In this document: positions 32,578 to 43,227 of the stretch, one piece after another
Layout: every line of letters starts with the position of its first letter
Numbering within the stretch: the first letter of the stretch is position 1
Origin: Fonticula-like sp. SCN 57-25
Taxonomy: Eukaryota > Nucleariida > Rotosphaerida
NCBI GenBank assembly: GCA_001724245.1
Contig: MEDX01000679.1
Coordinates: forward strand, 1-48,450
DNA length: 48,450 nucleotides
Reading direction: 5' to 3'
The notes under the pieces: model-generated
What the model was told of the DNA's origin: nothing
The model's input: only the letters and a program-made list of their open reading frames with translations
Database searches by the model: none
Position numbers and translations under genes: made by a program

Positions 32578-32915
32578 GGTGATGATGACGTCAGGAGATC
32601 ACGATGGTACCCTCCGATTGTGTTAAAATTGGTGTACCGATTCAAGCGAAAACGCCAATAATACCAACCAGCATTATGCTCCAAAAGCCAAGGAACAAAT
32701 TGGCACCCGCAGAAAGCGAGGTCAAATAGGGAAAAAAAGACTTGTACTATGAGGCAACGCCCGGCTCAGCCCTTGATCCCGAGAATCAGCGACGTCTTTC
32801 CCGTGGCGCCCAAACCGATTTTTTCCTTGTTTTTTCTCGATCCGGATCGAACCATTCCGGATCCAGGATCAAGATTCAGCTGTGCTGACGGGCAGGAGGC
32901 AGGAGGCAGGAGGCG

Positions 32916-33687
32916 ATGGCGGAGCTCAGAGTCGATCCGCTGGCAACGGCGCTCGGGAAGGGAAGCCGACCAGAAAGCTGGGGCCTCGTTTTGGTAACCA
33001 ACTGGCCTGCGGACGAAATCTTGCGTGTTTGTCTTATGCCATATCCGTCAGCATGCTGAATTCCGCGACTAGGAGCCGTACAAGACGCTCCGGGACCGCC
33101 TCCAGGACGCGGATGGGGAGGGCGTCCTTTACGTCTACCCCTTTCAGCACCTGCACATTACCATTGCAACGCTGTCCAACTTTAAAACCGGCGCCCTTGC
33201 CAAGGATGGGACGTCGGCCAGCGACCGGGCGTACACTATGGACGTATGGCAGAGGCATCTTTCCAATGAATTTCCTTCTTCAGAGCGTCGTCAAACTACG
33301 CTCTCGCCGTTGGCTTTCCAGAGACCCAAAATATCAGAGAACGCGGCGTTTTTCATGGTTGGGGACCCCACTAGCGTGGTGGCAGACGTGCGCGCGAGGC
33401 TCCAGTCTACCGTTGTACCCCGGGTAGCCGCGGCGTACCCTGCCGTCGCCCTCGACGACCATACGTTCAATATCCCCTCAATAGTGCACAGCACGTTTGC
33501 TCGTTTTCAGCGGCCATCATCGGATTCCGGAAGCCTGCGCGCGCAGTTTGATTCGATATCGGAGCAGGTTTGGCCGTCGGCGGGCATTCCTGTTTCGGTG
33601 TCTGAGATGGCGCTGGCGGAAGAAATTCATCCCTACATGCATATTGGCCAGTCCCCTCTCCGCTTCCCTTTGCCTGCGACAAGTTGA
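32916..33687 (+). CDS. 2H phosphoesterase (LigT/CPDase-like), 230 aa
   Basis: Proposed exons 32916-32993 and 33073-33687. Two His-x-Thr motifs are visible: HITI in YPFQHLHITIATLSNF near residue 58 and HSTF in NIPSIVHSTFARF near 166. This pair defines the 2H superfamily, which acts on 2',3'-cyclic or 2',5'-linked nucleotide phosphates in RNA processing and tRNA splicing. The Gly/Arg region before the first motif and the spacing of about 105 residues fit the family. The donor is GTAACC, one of the few outside the GTRCG rule, so the first exon is tentative. The substrate is unknown. Confidence 0.68.
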
Positions 33688-34250
33688 TCAACGGCCGATC
33701 CATCCTTCTGTATCGTATCAACTTGTTGGCTGGGCAACGATACGGTTGCACAATTACTGCCATGTATGGCGCTAATATACCAAATTCATTTTCCCGCGTT
33801 ACTATTCGCACCACCACCAATCTTAAATTGGTGCGTGTTTCCAAAAGTGCAACAAGCCACAGGAAAACGTGAGATTTCGACTTTGCATGTTGCCGTCCAA
33901 TACGACGCGACGCCGATCGGACTTTGATGATGTAATCTCGCTTCGAATGTTTATTTGCAGGTATGTTGACCACGTGGACTATTGTTTTGATTGGTGCGCT
34001 TAATCTTCTTGTCCAATCAGCCGGTATCAGATTGCCGGTCACCGTGCATTTTTTTCCTGCCTGTGCGCTCCCCACCACAACGAGTGAGGGATCCAGCGCT
34101 GCCGTGTGCCTCGTTTTTCCTCTTGGGGCGCACGCTTGATACATACTGCACTCGCCTCGCCTTGCGTGTGGTGTAGAGTGTGGCAGGTTCTTTTCTTCTT
34201 TAAGAGATTTCAGCGATCGTTTCTAGCGATTCGTTCGTTGCGGTGACGGG
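33688..34250. promoter_or_regulatory. G-alpha promoter region, 563 bp
   Basis: Non-coding. It contains ATTGG at 33990-33994, CCAAT at 34013-34017 and a CACGTG E-box at 33971-33976, all 230-280 bp before the G-alpha ATG. A T-rich stretch runs 34185-34230. No TATA box is obvious. Confidence 0.5.
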
Positions 34251-35508
34251 ATGGGCTGCTGCTCGAGCACCGACGATAAGGCCAAGAGCCAGGACATTGA
34301 CAAGCAACTAAAGTCGGAGCATGACCGCATGAACAATGAAGTCAAGCTTCTGCTGCTGGGTGCGTACTGCGACTGCCTGCGGCCCGCGCTCCTTTTTTGC
34401 ACGCTTTGACTTTTTTTCTCACGTGGCTCGCCCCAGGCGCCGGCGAGTCGGGTAAGAGCACAGTGCTAAAGCAGATCAAGATCCTTTACCAAGGAGGGTA
34501 CAGCGAGGCGGAGCGTGACTCGTACAGGGAAATTATTTGGAGCAACACGGTGCAGTCAATGCAGGTGCTGCTCCGCGGCCTGTCGACGCTGAACCCGCCG
34601 ATCTCGACGGAAGGCGATGCCGAGCTGGAGAAGAACGTCGAATACGTTCTCGGCCTTTCCCCGCAGTCCGACGACTTCAATTTTTCAAAGGAAGTGGCCA
34701 AGGCGATCGGGTTCCTTTGGGCGCACCCCATCGTCCTTTCCTGCTACTACCGCTCTTCCGAGCTCCAGTTGAACGACTCGGCGAGCTAGTGCGTGCCACC
34801 GTCGCCGCTCGCCTGGCCGCCTTTCTCACGCTCGTGTGTTCGCAGCTATTTTGAGAGCATAGATAGACTGTCTGCGCGCGACTACCTCCCGACGGAGAGC
34901 GATGTTGTTCACTCGCGCGTGAAGACGACGGGCATCTCGGAGACGACCTTTACGCTCGGCGGTCTCCATTTCCGCGTGCTCGATGTCGGAGGCCAGCGGT
35001 CCGAGCGCCGCAAGTGGATCCACTGCTTTGAGGGGGTGACCGCCGTGCTCTTCTGTGTCGCGCTCTCCGAGTACGACCTCGTGCTCCGCGAGGACGAGAC
35101 TCAGGTACGCACCGCAAAGGCTGGTCGATGGCGAGTGACTAACGTTCCCCGTGCCCCTTGCAGAACCGCATGCAGGAAGCGCTTCAGCTCTTTGACTCGA
35201 TCTGCAACTCGCGCTGGTTCGTGGAGACGAGCATCATCCTGTTCTTGAACAAGGTGGACCTCTTGAAGGAGAAGATCACACGTGTGCCGCTCACGCAGTG
35301 CTTCCCCGAGTACACGGGCGGCGATGACGCGACCAAGGCGATTGCTTTCATTGAGCGCAAGTTTACAGAGCTCAACCGCACGCCAGAAACCAAGACGGTT
35401 TATGCGCACCACACCTGCGCCACCCAGACCGAAAACATTCGGTTCGCGTGGGCGGCGGTGAACGATATTGTCACTCGCACGTCGCTGCGGAAAGCCGGTT
35501 TGATGTAA
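34251..35508 (+). CDS. Heterotrimeric G-protein alpha subunit
   Basis: Exons 34251-34359, 34437-34788, 34846-35104 and 35164-35508 encode exactly 354 residues, the standard length. N-terminus MGCCSS gives Gly2 for myristoylation and Cys3/Cys4 for palmitoylation. P-loop GAGESGKST, switch I RVKTTGI with the catalytic Arg, switch [19 protein letters not shown] with the catalytic Gln, and FLNKVDL for guanine specificity are all intact. The TCAT motif reads TCATQTENI, with Gln where most family members have Asp. The C-terminus LRKAGLM, the receptor-contact region, has no Cys at -4, so it would not be a pertussis-toxin substrate. It couples a seven-helix receptor to intracellular effectors. Confidence 0.97.
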
Positions 35509-36151
35509 TATGGGCTTAGCTTTTTTGTCTGTCACTGTTATTTCTTTTCAATTGCTATTTTATATCAGTCAGTTCGCACTATCCTCCCATATGCACCCCC
35601 ACCCGCCTAGAGTTTCGTAGCGGGGCCTGCTATTGTAACTGTTTTTTTTTTGGTTTTTTTTTCTGATTCTGGCGATGTTCGCTTTTTGCGCACTGCGCTA
35701 CCAAAGTATATTTTTGTATATTGTTTTTCTGTCTCTATTCGCATTGGCTTGATTATATTATAATACAGTAAACGTTCTCAGTGAATTTGATGACCCCGCC
35801 GCGCCTCGAAAGAAAATCCCTTTCCAATCTGACCAATCAGATCGCGCCGCGCCAATTGTCGTTTCCTCCGTCACCGAACACTTTCATTCCAGCCCTGCTG
35901 GGACGGCCTCTGGTACCTACGGTCCGGCTAGCAGGCTCCGCTTCGTATTCCACCCGCGGCGCTTGAAGGCACAACGGACGGATTACCGCTGTGACATATT
36001 TGGAAACTCTTTCGCCGCTTTATGGTCAGAGGCTGACGGGAACAATGTTCGTATCTCACATGCCGGTAACGGCCGCGGCGCTGCCATAATGCTAACAATA
36101 CACCGCAATAGGGAACTGCGCTCGTCTACGCCCAGAAGGAGTATGCGAAAC
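35509..36151. other. Spacer between G-alpha and SUN gene, 643 bp
   Basis: The first half is T-rich 3' UTR-like sequence (35520-35775). The second half is the SUN promoter, with two CCAAT boxes at 35824-35828 and 35833-35837. No coding potential recognised. Confidence 0.6.
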
Positions 36152-39002
36152 ATGCCGCGCCCTGACTACTCCATCTTTGGGTCGACGGCCTCCCACCGCC
36201 ATTCGCGCGGGCATCGTTCCCCCCGACCGTACGCGTGGCCGCTTTTTGATCTGGCGCCTTTGCGACTTACCATGCGTCACCAGGGATGGCGAGCCGTCAT
36301 CGGGCCGTTCGGTTAGCCCTTCTTCGTCCAGTGTATCTGAGGCGAAGAGCAAGCCGCGCCGCCGCGTGGATCGCGACATCTTGCCAAAGAGCCTCATTGA
36401 GGGCCCTTCGTCATCGGACGACAGCGACAACGACTTTGAAGAGTCGGAGGTGCGGCTCGGCCTTTCGCTCGCCGCCGCGCAACTAACAGCAGCTTTTCTA
36501 TTGCAGCCGGCCACGCCACCGCTCTTTTCTTCGCTTTCTGAGGCGCCGGCCACCGCGTTCCGGAGCAGCGCTGGTGCGGCTCCCTCGTCGGACGCGCCGG
36601 CGTCCCCCTCGCCGCAACGCCGCGGCGCGTCTGTGACGGACGACAGCGAGCGCGGTCTGACGGACGGCCTGGCCGACCTTGTTGATGTGCCGGCGGTGGA
36701 CGAATCGCTGCTGGACGCGCCGTACGACACTGACGCCTTTCTCGTGGACGAGTCGGAGCCGCCCATCATGGACGAGGCGCTCGATGAGACCGCTTTTCAC
36801 GTGGAGCCTCCCGCTGGGAGGTCCCGCCGCGGCATCCTGGAGCTGGTTGCGCCGCTGACGCCCGACGCGGGGTGGGGGCGGCGGCACCTTAGCACGCCGG
36901 GCACCGCAATCGGCACGCTCTGGCGCTCGATGTGGGGGGCGAGGGGCGAAACCGCCGCCACAGAGCAGGCGGCGACTGAGCAGACTGAGACAGAGCAGGC
37001 AGCAACTGAACAGACTCCAGTCCCAACGTTGTCGGAGCCTTCGCCGCCGCCGGAGCAGGAGCAGGAGCAGGAGGAAGAGGAACCCGCCGTGGAGGCCGAG
37101 GAGATTGAGGAGGATATGGGCGTGCCGGTGGCGTTTAGCGTCGAGTCCATCGACCTCGACACGCAGCAGCACGGCGAGACGTTCTTTTTCGGTGCGCTCT
37201 TTGTGTACCTTTGGTGGCGTGTGTCTAACTGGCTAGCAACAGCTTTGCGGAATAGCCTGAGCGAACTCCTTGTCAATATCGTTGCGTTCCCCATCATCTG
37301 GGTTGCAAAGTTTGTGATGCTGCTCCGCTCTATGTTTAGCTTCCTCGCCACGCTGGTGACGGAGAGCGTGCGCGGCTTGTTTGGGCTGCTCTACCACGTT
37401 CTCGGTGGCGTGATTGGCTCGACCTTTAACCTTGTTGCGAGCGTTCTCTGGTTTATCATTGACCTCGCGTGGTCGTTCATTTCTACGCTGCTAAAGATCC
37501 TTGTCGGGGCGACCGTCATTGGCGTCCGCGTGGTCGCGGCTATCGTCGGAGCCCTTGCCAAGAGCAAGATTTTCTGGTACTTCATTGCTGGTCTCGTGGG
37601 CGCGTGGCTTCTCGCGGGCTTTTACGGCGCCGTCGTCAACCCTCCGCATGGCGCTGTCTCTGACCGTGCGCAGTCCCTGGCCACGGGTTCTGGTTCTAAC
37701 GCGACTTGCAGGCGTGCCGCGGCTCGAGCTGACTCCGTCGCAGGTGGCCGAGGTGGCCGAGGTGCAGCAAAAGCTCGGCCTTCTCTTTGACCAGGTGCAG
37801 TCGATCTCTGGCAAGGTGCGCTTCGCTCTCTGAACCGCCGCTCCGTTTGGCTGACACACCGCTAGCTTTCCGACCTTTCCAGCGAGCACGCGGCCGTCAA
37901 GCCGGCGATCCTCGACGCCGACGTTGTTGGTCGCAAGGTGAAGGACCTCACTGAGCGCCTCGAGAAGACCGCGGCGGCCCTGGGGTCGATGCAGGAGCAC
38001 CAGAACGTTCTTGGCTCGAAGCACTCGCAACTGGACGCTGATGTGCGTGCGACGCTGAGCAAGCTCACTTCAGGGTCAGTTGGCTCGGACGACCACGAGC
38101 GGCGCATCCAGGTGCTGGAGCAGTCGGCCGGCACGCCCGCCGCTGCCCCGGCCAACGCCGCGACCGCCGAGGAGCTCGAGCACATCCGCCAGGACATGAT
38201 TCAGCGCCTTCTTGACGAGTCTGCTCGCACGCAGGCGTCGCTCGGCAAGCTCCGCGGCGACATCAACGACCGGCTGGAGGCGCTCTCCAACGCCAAGGAC
38301 TCGTCGGACGAGATTGCAGAGCTCCGCAGCTCGTTCATCGCGCTGGACGGCGAGCTCTCGTCGCTCAAGGCGCACACGAACGAGCTGCGCGGCCTCCAGG
38401 GTGAGACGCGCGCCTCGGTCGACGCCCTCGATAAGCGCATCGATACCGTGCGCATCTCGCGGGAGGTCGGCGAGCGCCTTGCCGCCGACACGATCGGCGT
38501 CGTTGACCACGCGCTGCGGACCGGCGGCGCCATCATTGTGCCGGCGCTCACGTCGGCGCCGTTCGAGCACGCCAACGGCGGCTTCTGGCTGACCAAGCTG
38601 CTCAGCCTCGGCGAGCGCCGCCAGCCGCCGTCCATCATGCTGGACAGCCGCAACCAGCGCGGCGAGTGCTACGCGCTCGCGGGCCACAGCGGCACCGTCG
38701 GCGTCAAGCTGGCGTACCCCGTGCGCCCCACCGGCTTTAGCATTGATCACATTCCACAGTCCATCGCGCTGGACAGCGCCAAGTCGGCGCCGCACAAGAT
38801 TGAAATTTACGGCATCAGCGAGGACGGCAAGTCGGTGCGCCTCGTCGAGGGCGCGTACGACCTGTCGGGCAGCGCTGTGCAGACGTTCTCGACGTCGCTG
38901 CGCTCTGCCTTTAGCACGTTCCAGCTGAGGGTGCTTTCTAATCACGGCCACGAGAGCTATACATGTGTCTACCGCTTCCGCGTCCACGGGCAAAAGGTCT
39001 AA
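36152..39002 (+). CDS. SUN-domain inner nuclear membrane protein
   Basis: Exons 36152-36228, 36284-36449, 36507-37665, 37712-37815 and 37866-39002 give 880 residues. The start MPRPDYSIFGST is spliced in frame to the Ser-rich second exon. Residues 1-300 are acidic/Ser-rich and probably nucleoplasmic. A hydrophobic region of four or five segments spans about 305-460. A coiled coil covers about 500-705. The SUN domain (about 715-880) has ALRTGGAIIVP, MLDSRNQRGECYALAG and the ending YTCVYRFRVHG, with the conserved fold elements of SUN1/2 and Sad1. In the family it binds KASH proteins across the perinuclear space to form LINC bridges. SUN2 has fewer hydrophobic segments; the layout is closer to SUN1. 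Confidence 0.95.
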
Positions 39003-39354
39003 TCGCCAGTGCGGCTGAAGCTTGGCGGCTGTAAAGTGGCTGTGGCGCTCAATGCGGATACAGCCTTGTTTAATCAGTTTGAAATTTTCTCGCCTTTATT
39101 TATACTCTCTTTACCACCATTTTTATGCTTTGCTGCACAATAAACCAAAGTCGTGCCTTTTACTTGACATGTCCCCTCGTCATCTGACACCGCCTCTCCC
39201 TCAGATTGCTTGAATGATTGCATCGCAAACTTCACCACGTGGCCATAATGGGCCCCTGACTGCGTCATGCACGGCAGGCATCCTCTCTGCCTAGCGGGCG
39301 GCCTTGAATGGGTAAGGAGGCGCGCTTCCCTTGGCCGACGGCTTGCCTCTCAAG
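39003..39354. promoter_or_regulatory. Spacer and promoter of extended synaptotagmin gene, 352 bp
   Basis: AT-rich 3' end of the SUN gene followed by a short promoter. A CACGTG E-box is at 39236-39241, 114 bp before the next ATG. Confidence 0.5.
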
Positions 39355-42300
39355 ATGGATACGCCGCTCGACAAGGTTGAGAAAAAGATCGATTCGGCGC
39401 TGACGAGAAACCCCAAGCTTCTGGTGGTGACGCCGCTGTCGGTCGTTGCGCTGCTGTCGTACTTTTCGGGCGTCCTAGGCTGGGGGCCCATCCTTCCATG
39501 TCTCGTGGTCGCCGGCCTGCTTATGGCGCTTTCAAGCCGGCAGAAGAGGGCGGACATTGTGCGCCTTGCGTGGCTTCGCGGCGAGTCGCGGCGGATGCGC
39601 GTACGCCGCCATGATTATCTTTGCCGATCGCTGCTCACTCGTGGCAGTCGCTCGATGACTGGGAGACGGTCGAGTGGCTCAACCAGCAAATTGGCACTAT
39701 TTGGGTGACGTTTGGTACGCGCATCGGGATCAAGGCGGCCGAGTGGCTCGACGCCTTTCTCGCCGCCAACCCCCCGATCCCGATGATGGTGCGACCCTTG
39801 TTCGCTGCTTGCCTCTGAAAGCTTACACGTCCACCAGAAACGTGTGTCTATTAAGCGCATATTCCTCGGCACGCAGCAGGCAAAAATCACAAAGCTGCGC
39901 TCCTATGCACGAGTGCCCTCAAACGAAATGGTGCGCATTTTTGCCTCGTCTGTGCCACTGGCTCATTTGCGCGCATAGCATATGGACGCCGTGGTCGTCT
40001 GGGCGGACAATGACGCCGAAGTCGTCATGGTATGTAACTTTGGCGTATCGCTGCCCATCCTGGTGCACCGCCTCTACTTTCGCGGCAAGGTGCACGTTCA
40101 GGTCCGGCTGGACGACGAGTACCCGTTCATCGATACGCTGCAAGTGTCGCTGCTTGAGGAGCCGACGGTCGAGTTCTCCGTACGCCCGCTGCACTCTGTC
40201 GACGTCATGGACGTACCGTGGATCTCCAACCTCATCCGGCAGTCGGTCAACGAGTTTGTGCACAACGCGCTGCTCGACCCCAACTCGCTGACCATCCCGA
40301 TCAAGGCGCTCTTCCTCGACCGCGAGATGACTGACGCCGACTCTGATTCACCCACCTACTTTCGTACGCGCTCTTTTGCTTATTTGGTGCTTTAACTGAA
40401 CTTGTACAGGGCCGTCCGTTGGTATCATTAGCGTACGTGTGCAGTCTGCCAACCACGTGCCGCGCCGCGAGATCCTCGGCTACTCCAACCCGTACGTCAA
40501 GCTCGCCGTCTCGCAGCAGTTCATCGAGATGCAGACGCAGACCCGCAAGCGATCGTCGCAGCCGACCTGGAACGAGGGCTTTTACTTTCTCGTGCAGGAC
40601 CTTAAGGAGCAGGTACGCGCTATGTGCCACTTTTGCACGTATTAATCGACCGGCAGCAATTGGTCCTCAAGCTCTTTGATCACAAGAGCGTCGCGTCCGA
40701 CGAGCTGCTCGGGACGAGCACGCTGCCGCTCTCAAAGCTGTCGAACGGCAAGGACAAGAAGCCGCAGACCTTGTGCGCATCGCTCACTGCAATGTATTGT
40801 TCAGCTTACAGGCGCGCCTAGCACTCTGCCGGTCGAGGGCGGCGGCGAGGCGACGCTGCAGTTTGAGGCACAGTTCTTTAGCATTGCACCGACAACAGCT
40901 CCTGCTCTTCCCGCTACAGCCGACGGGCAGGCGCCTGCTCAGTCAGAGGTGCTCAAGGTGGACAAGGGGATCCTGCAGGTGACAATCAACGGCGCCGAGC
41001 AACTTTCCTCTGCGCGCGCCGACGGTACACCTCTTTCTTTGTTGTATGTGCGTGTACTGATGCGTTCCTGTAGGCGAAATTGACTCGTACGTCATTGTCA
41101 AGACGGGCGGCACGCGCCTTTTCCGTTCTGTGGTCAAAAAGGACACGGCGTCCCCCTCGTGGAATGAGACGTTTGAGACGCTGATGCTGGACCCGTCGAT
41201 GCCGCTGCACTTTGTCATCAAGGACTCGAACCTGCTCATGAACGCCTTTCTTGGCGAGTACATTCTCAAGCTTGAGGACGTCAAGTTTTCGCGCGCCGAG
41301 CCGACGACCATGTGGCTCACGCTCTGGAACACGGACTGCGGCAAGCTGTCGGTCACGCTAAAGTACACGCCGCTCGACATCCACGAGCTCCTCGATGATT
41401 TTGGTGCGCGCTGTGAAAAGAAATCGTTTGCATTGCTGACGTGAATGTTGTCCAGCGGGCGGTCACGGCGCCACGCCACTCGCCGCCGACCCACAGAGCC
41501 GCCGCGGGTGGTTTGACAGGCGCTCGCGACGCGCCGCGGCGTCCTACTCGAACGACATTATGCACTCGACGACGGCCAAGATGCTCAACCTCACCATTCA
41601 CAGCGCCACCGACCTCATCGCGGCCGACTCAAACGGTGCGTAGCGCTGCATCACCATCATAGAGCTAACAGATATCATGCCATCAATAGGCCTGAGCGAC
41701 CCGTATGTCACGGTGCAGGTGGGCGGCATGACCCTGTTTCGGAGCAGCGTCAAGAAAAAGACGCTCTCGCCCGTGTGGGAGGAGACCGTGCAGATTCCAG
41801 TCGACTTTACGCGCACGCCGCTTGTCATTTTTACCGTCATGGACTATGACGCGCTCACGTCGGACGACTTTCTCGGCTCGCTGTCCCTCGACGAGGCCAC
41901 CCTGGTACGCCGTGCATAATAGCATAAGCAATGTACTAAAGCCGCTTGCTACCACAGAAGCAGGCACAGTCAAAGGCGTTCCCGCTCAGTAAAGTGCCGT
42001 CGGGCCGCCTCTGCATATCGGCCGAGATGAAGCCGCTCTCAGTTGGGCCAGGGGATGCATCGGCTGCAGCAGGAACGAGCTCAGCGTCCATCGCAGCGGC
42101 CTCGAACAACACAATCACAGCAAACAACACATCACGCACGACGAATACGACAACAAACGGGGCACCGCATGCAACAACTACGGCGACTGATGAGGCGAAT
42201 GCGCCGCCAAAGCGGAAGCGATCTTTGCTGCTTCAGCGGCCGAGGCTGCACCGCGGGCGTTCGCAGTCGGTCGACCTTGGCAATGTCGAAGCGCCAGCGG

Positions 42301-43038
42301 TCGCCGCTGTGGCCGCCAATCGCGTTGCTGATACAAGTAGGAGTGGCGGCGTTGAGACGCGCGTGGTTGCAGGCGCAGATGTGCTCGTTTCGGACTTGTC
42401 ATCTGACGAGGACCTTTCGGCGCGCAGCAGCGTCAGCACAGTTCGGCGCATGTCGGCGCCCACGGCCACAACATCACAGGCGCTCATCAACGGTACGCCG
42501 GTTACCATTCACAGCCACTTTTTTCTGATAGCCACTAGATCACCTGTACACGGTCGCGCTCAATATTCACGCGCTGACCTTTGGCGACGCGGCCTCCGAG
42601 GCGCACGTGAGCCAGCCGTACGTTGTGCTGCACATTGATACGCACCGCGCGTACAAGACCAAGCCGGCGTCGCGTAGGGAGCTCGCGGCCGACTGGAACG
42701 AGGTTGTTACGCTGCGCCACATGACGCCAACGTCCATGCTGTCGTTCACCGTCAAGGACAAGCCGCTGCGCAAGCTCATCGCAAGGTCTTTCTTTCACTG
42801 GTACGGCTCCATGACGCTCGCCGAGATCAGCAGTGCGCACAAAGTCTCTTTTCTGTTCTCTATCTGATTATGTAATTCAGCGCTGCGCGTCGAGGAGCAG
42901 CACAAGCACGTGATCGACCTCGCGACGTCGAGCTTCCAGGGGCGCTCCTTTGAGCGGCCGCAGCTCCATATCAAGCTGACCGTGACGGACGAGGGCCCCA
43001 GGGCGCCCGGCAAGCCAATCCCCATCGAGGTAACATGA
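39355..43038 (+). CDS. Extended synaptotagmin/tricalbin-like ER-plasma membrane tether
   Basis: Thirteen exons (39355-39600, 39648-39788, 39838-39930, 39979-40363, 40410-40612, 40657-40772, 40822-41024, 41074-41403, 41456-41635, 41690-41904, 41958-42492, 42539-42832, 42881-43038) sum to 1,032 residues. An N-terminal hydrophobic hairpin (about 24-62) is the ER anchor. The SMP lipid-transfer domain spans about 84-285 (WETVEWLNQQIGTIW, VPWISNLIRQSVNEFV). C2-type domains lie at about 290-430, 445-565 and 605-710, and a divergent fourth at 883-1010. A 160-residue Ser/Thr/Asn linker with RGRSQSVDL precedes the last. Asp-rich calcium loops are clear in the third (LSDPYV, DYDALTSDDF). Role: lipid transfer at membrane contact sites. 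It is tail-to-tail with Rabankyrin-5. Confidence 0.93.
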
Positions 43039-43227
43039 AACGGCCATACGGATATCTATATTTCGCATACAGCGTCGCTATGTACTACTGGGAGGGGAAA
43101 CGCAATACACACGGGGACGAAAAACCGCCGCAAATAAGGGACGCACAGAGCAATCCATAATCAAACTTGGAGCGGCACAGAGACTGGCACATGAAAAAGC
43201 AACATAAATAAAACAAAACATGATTGT

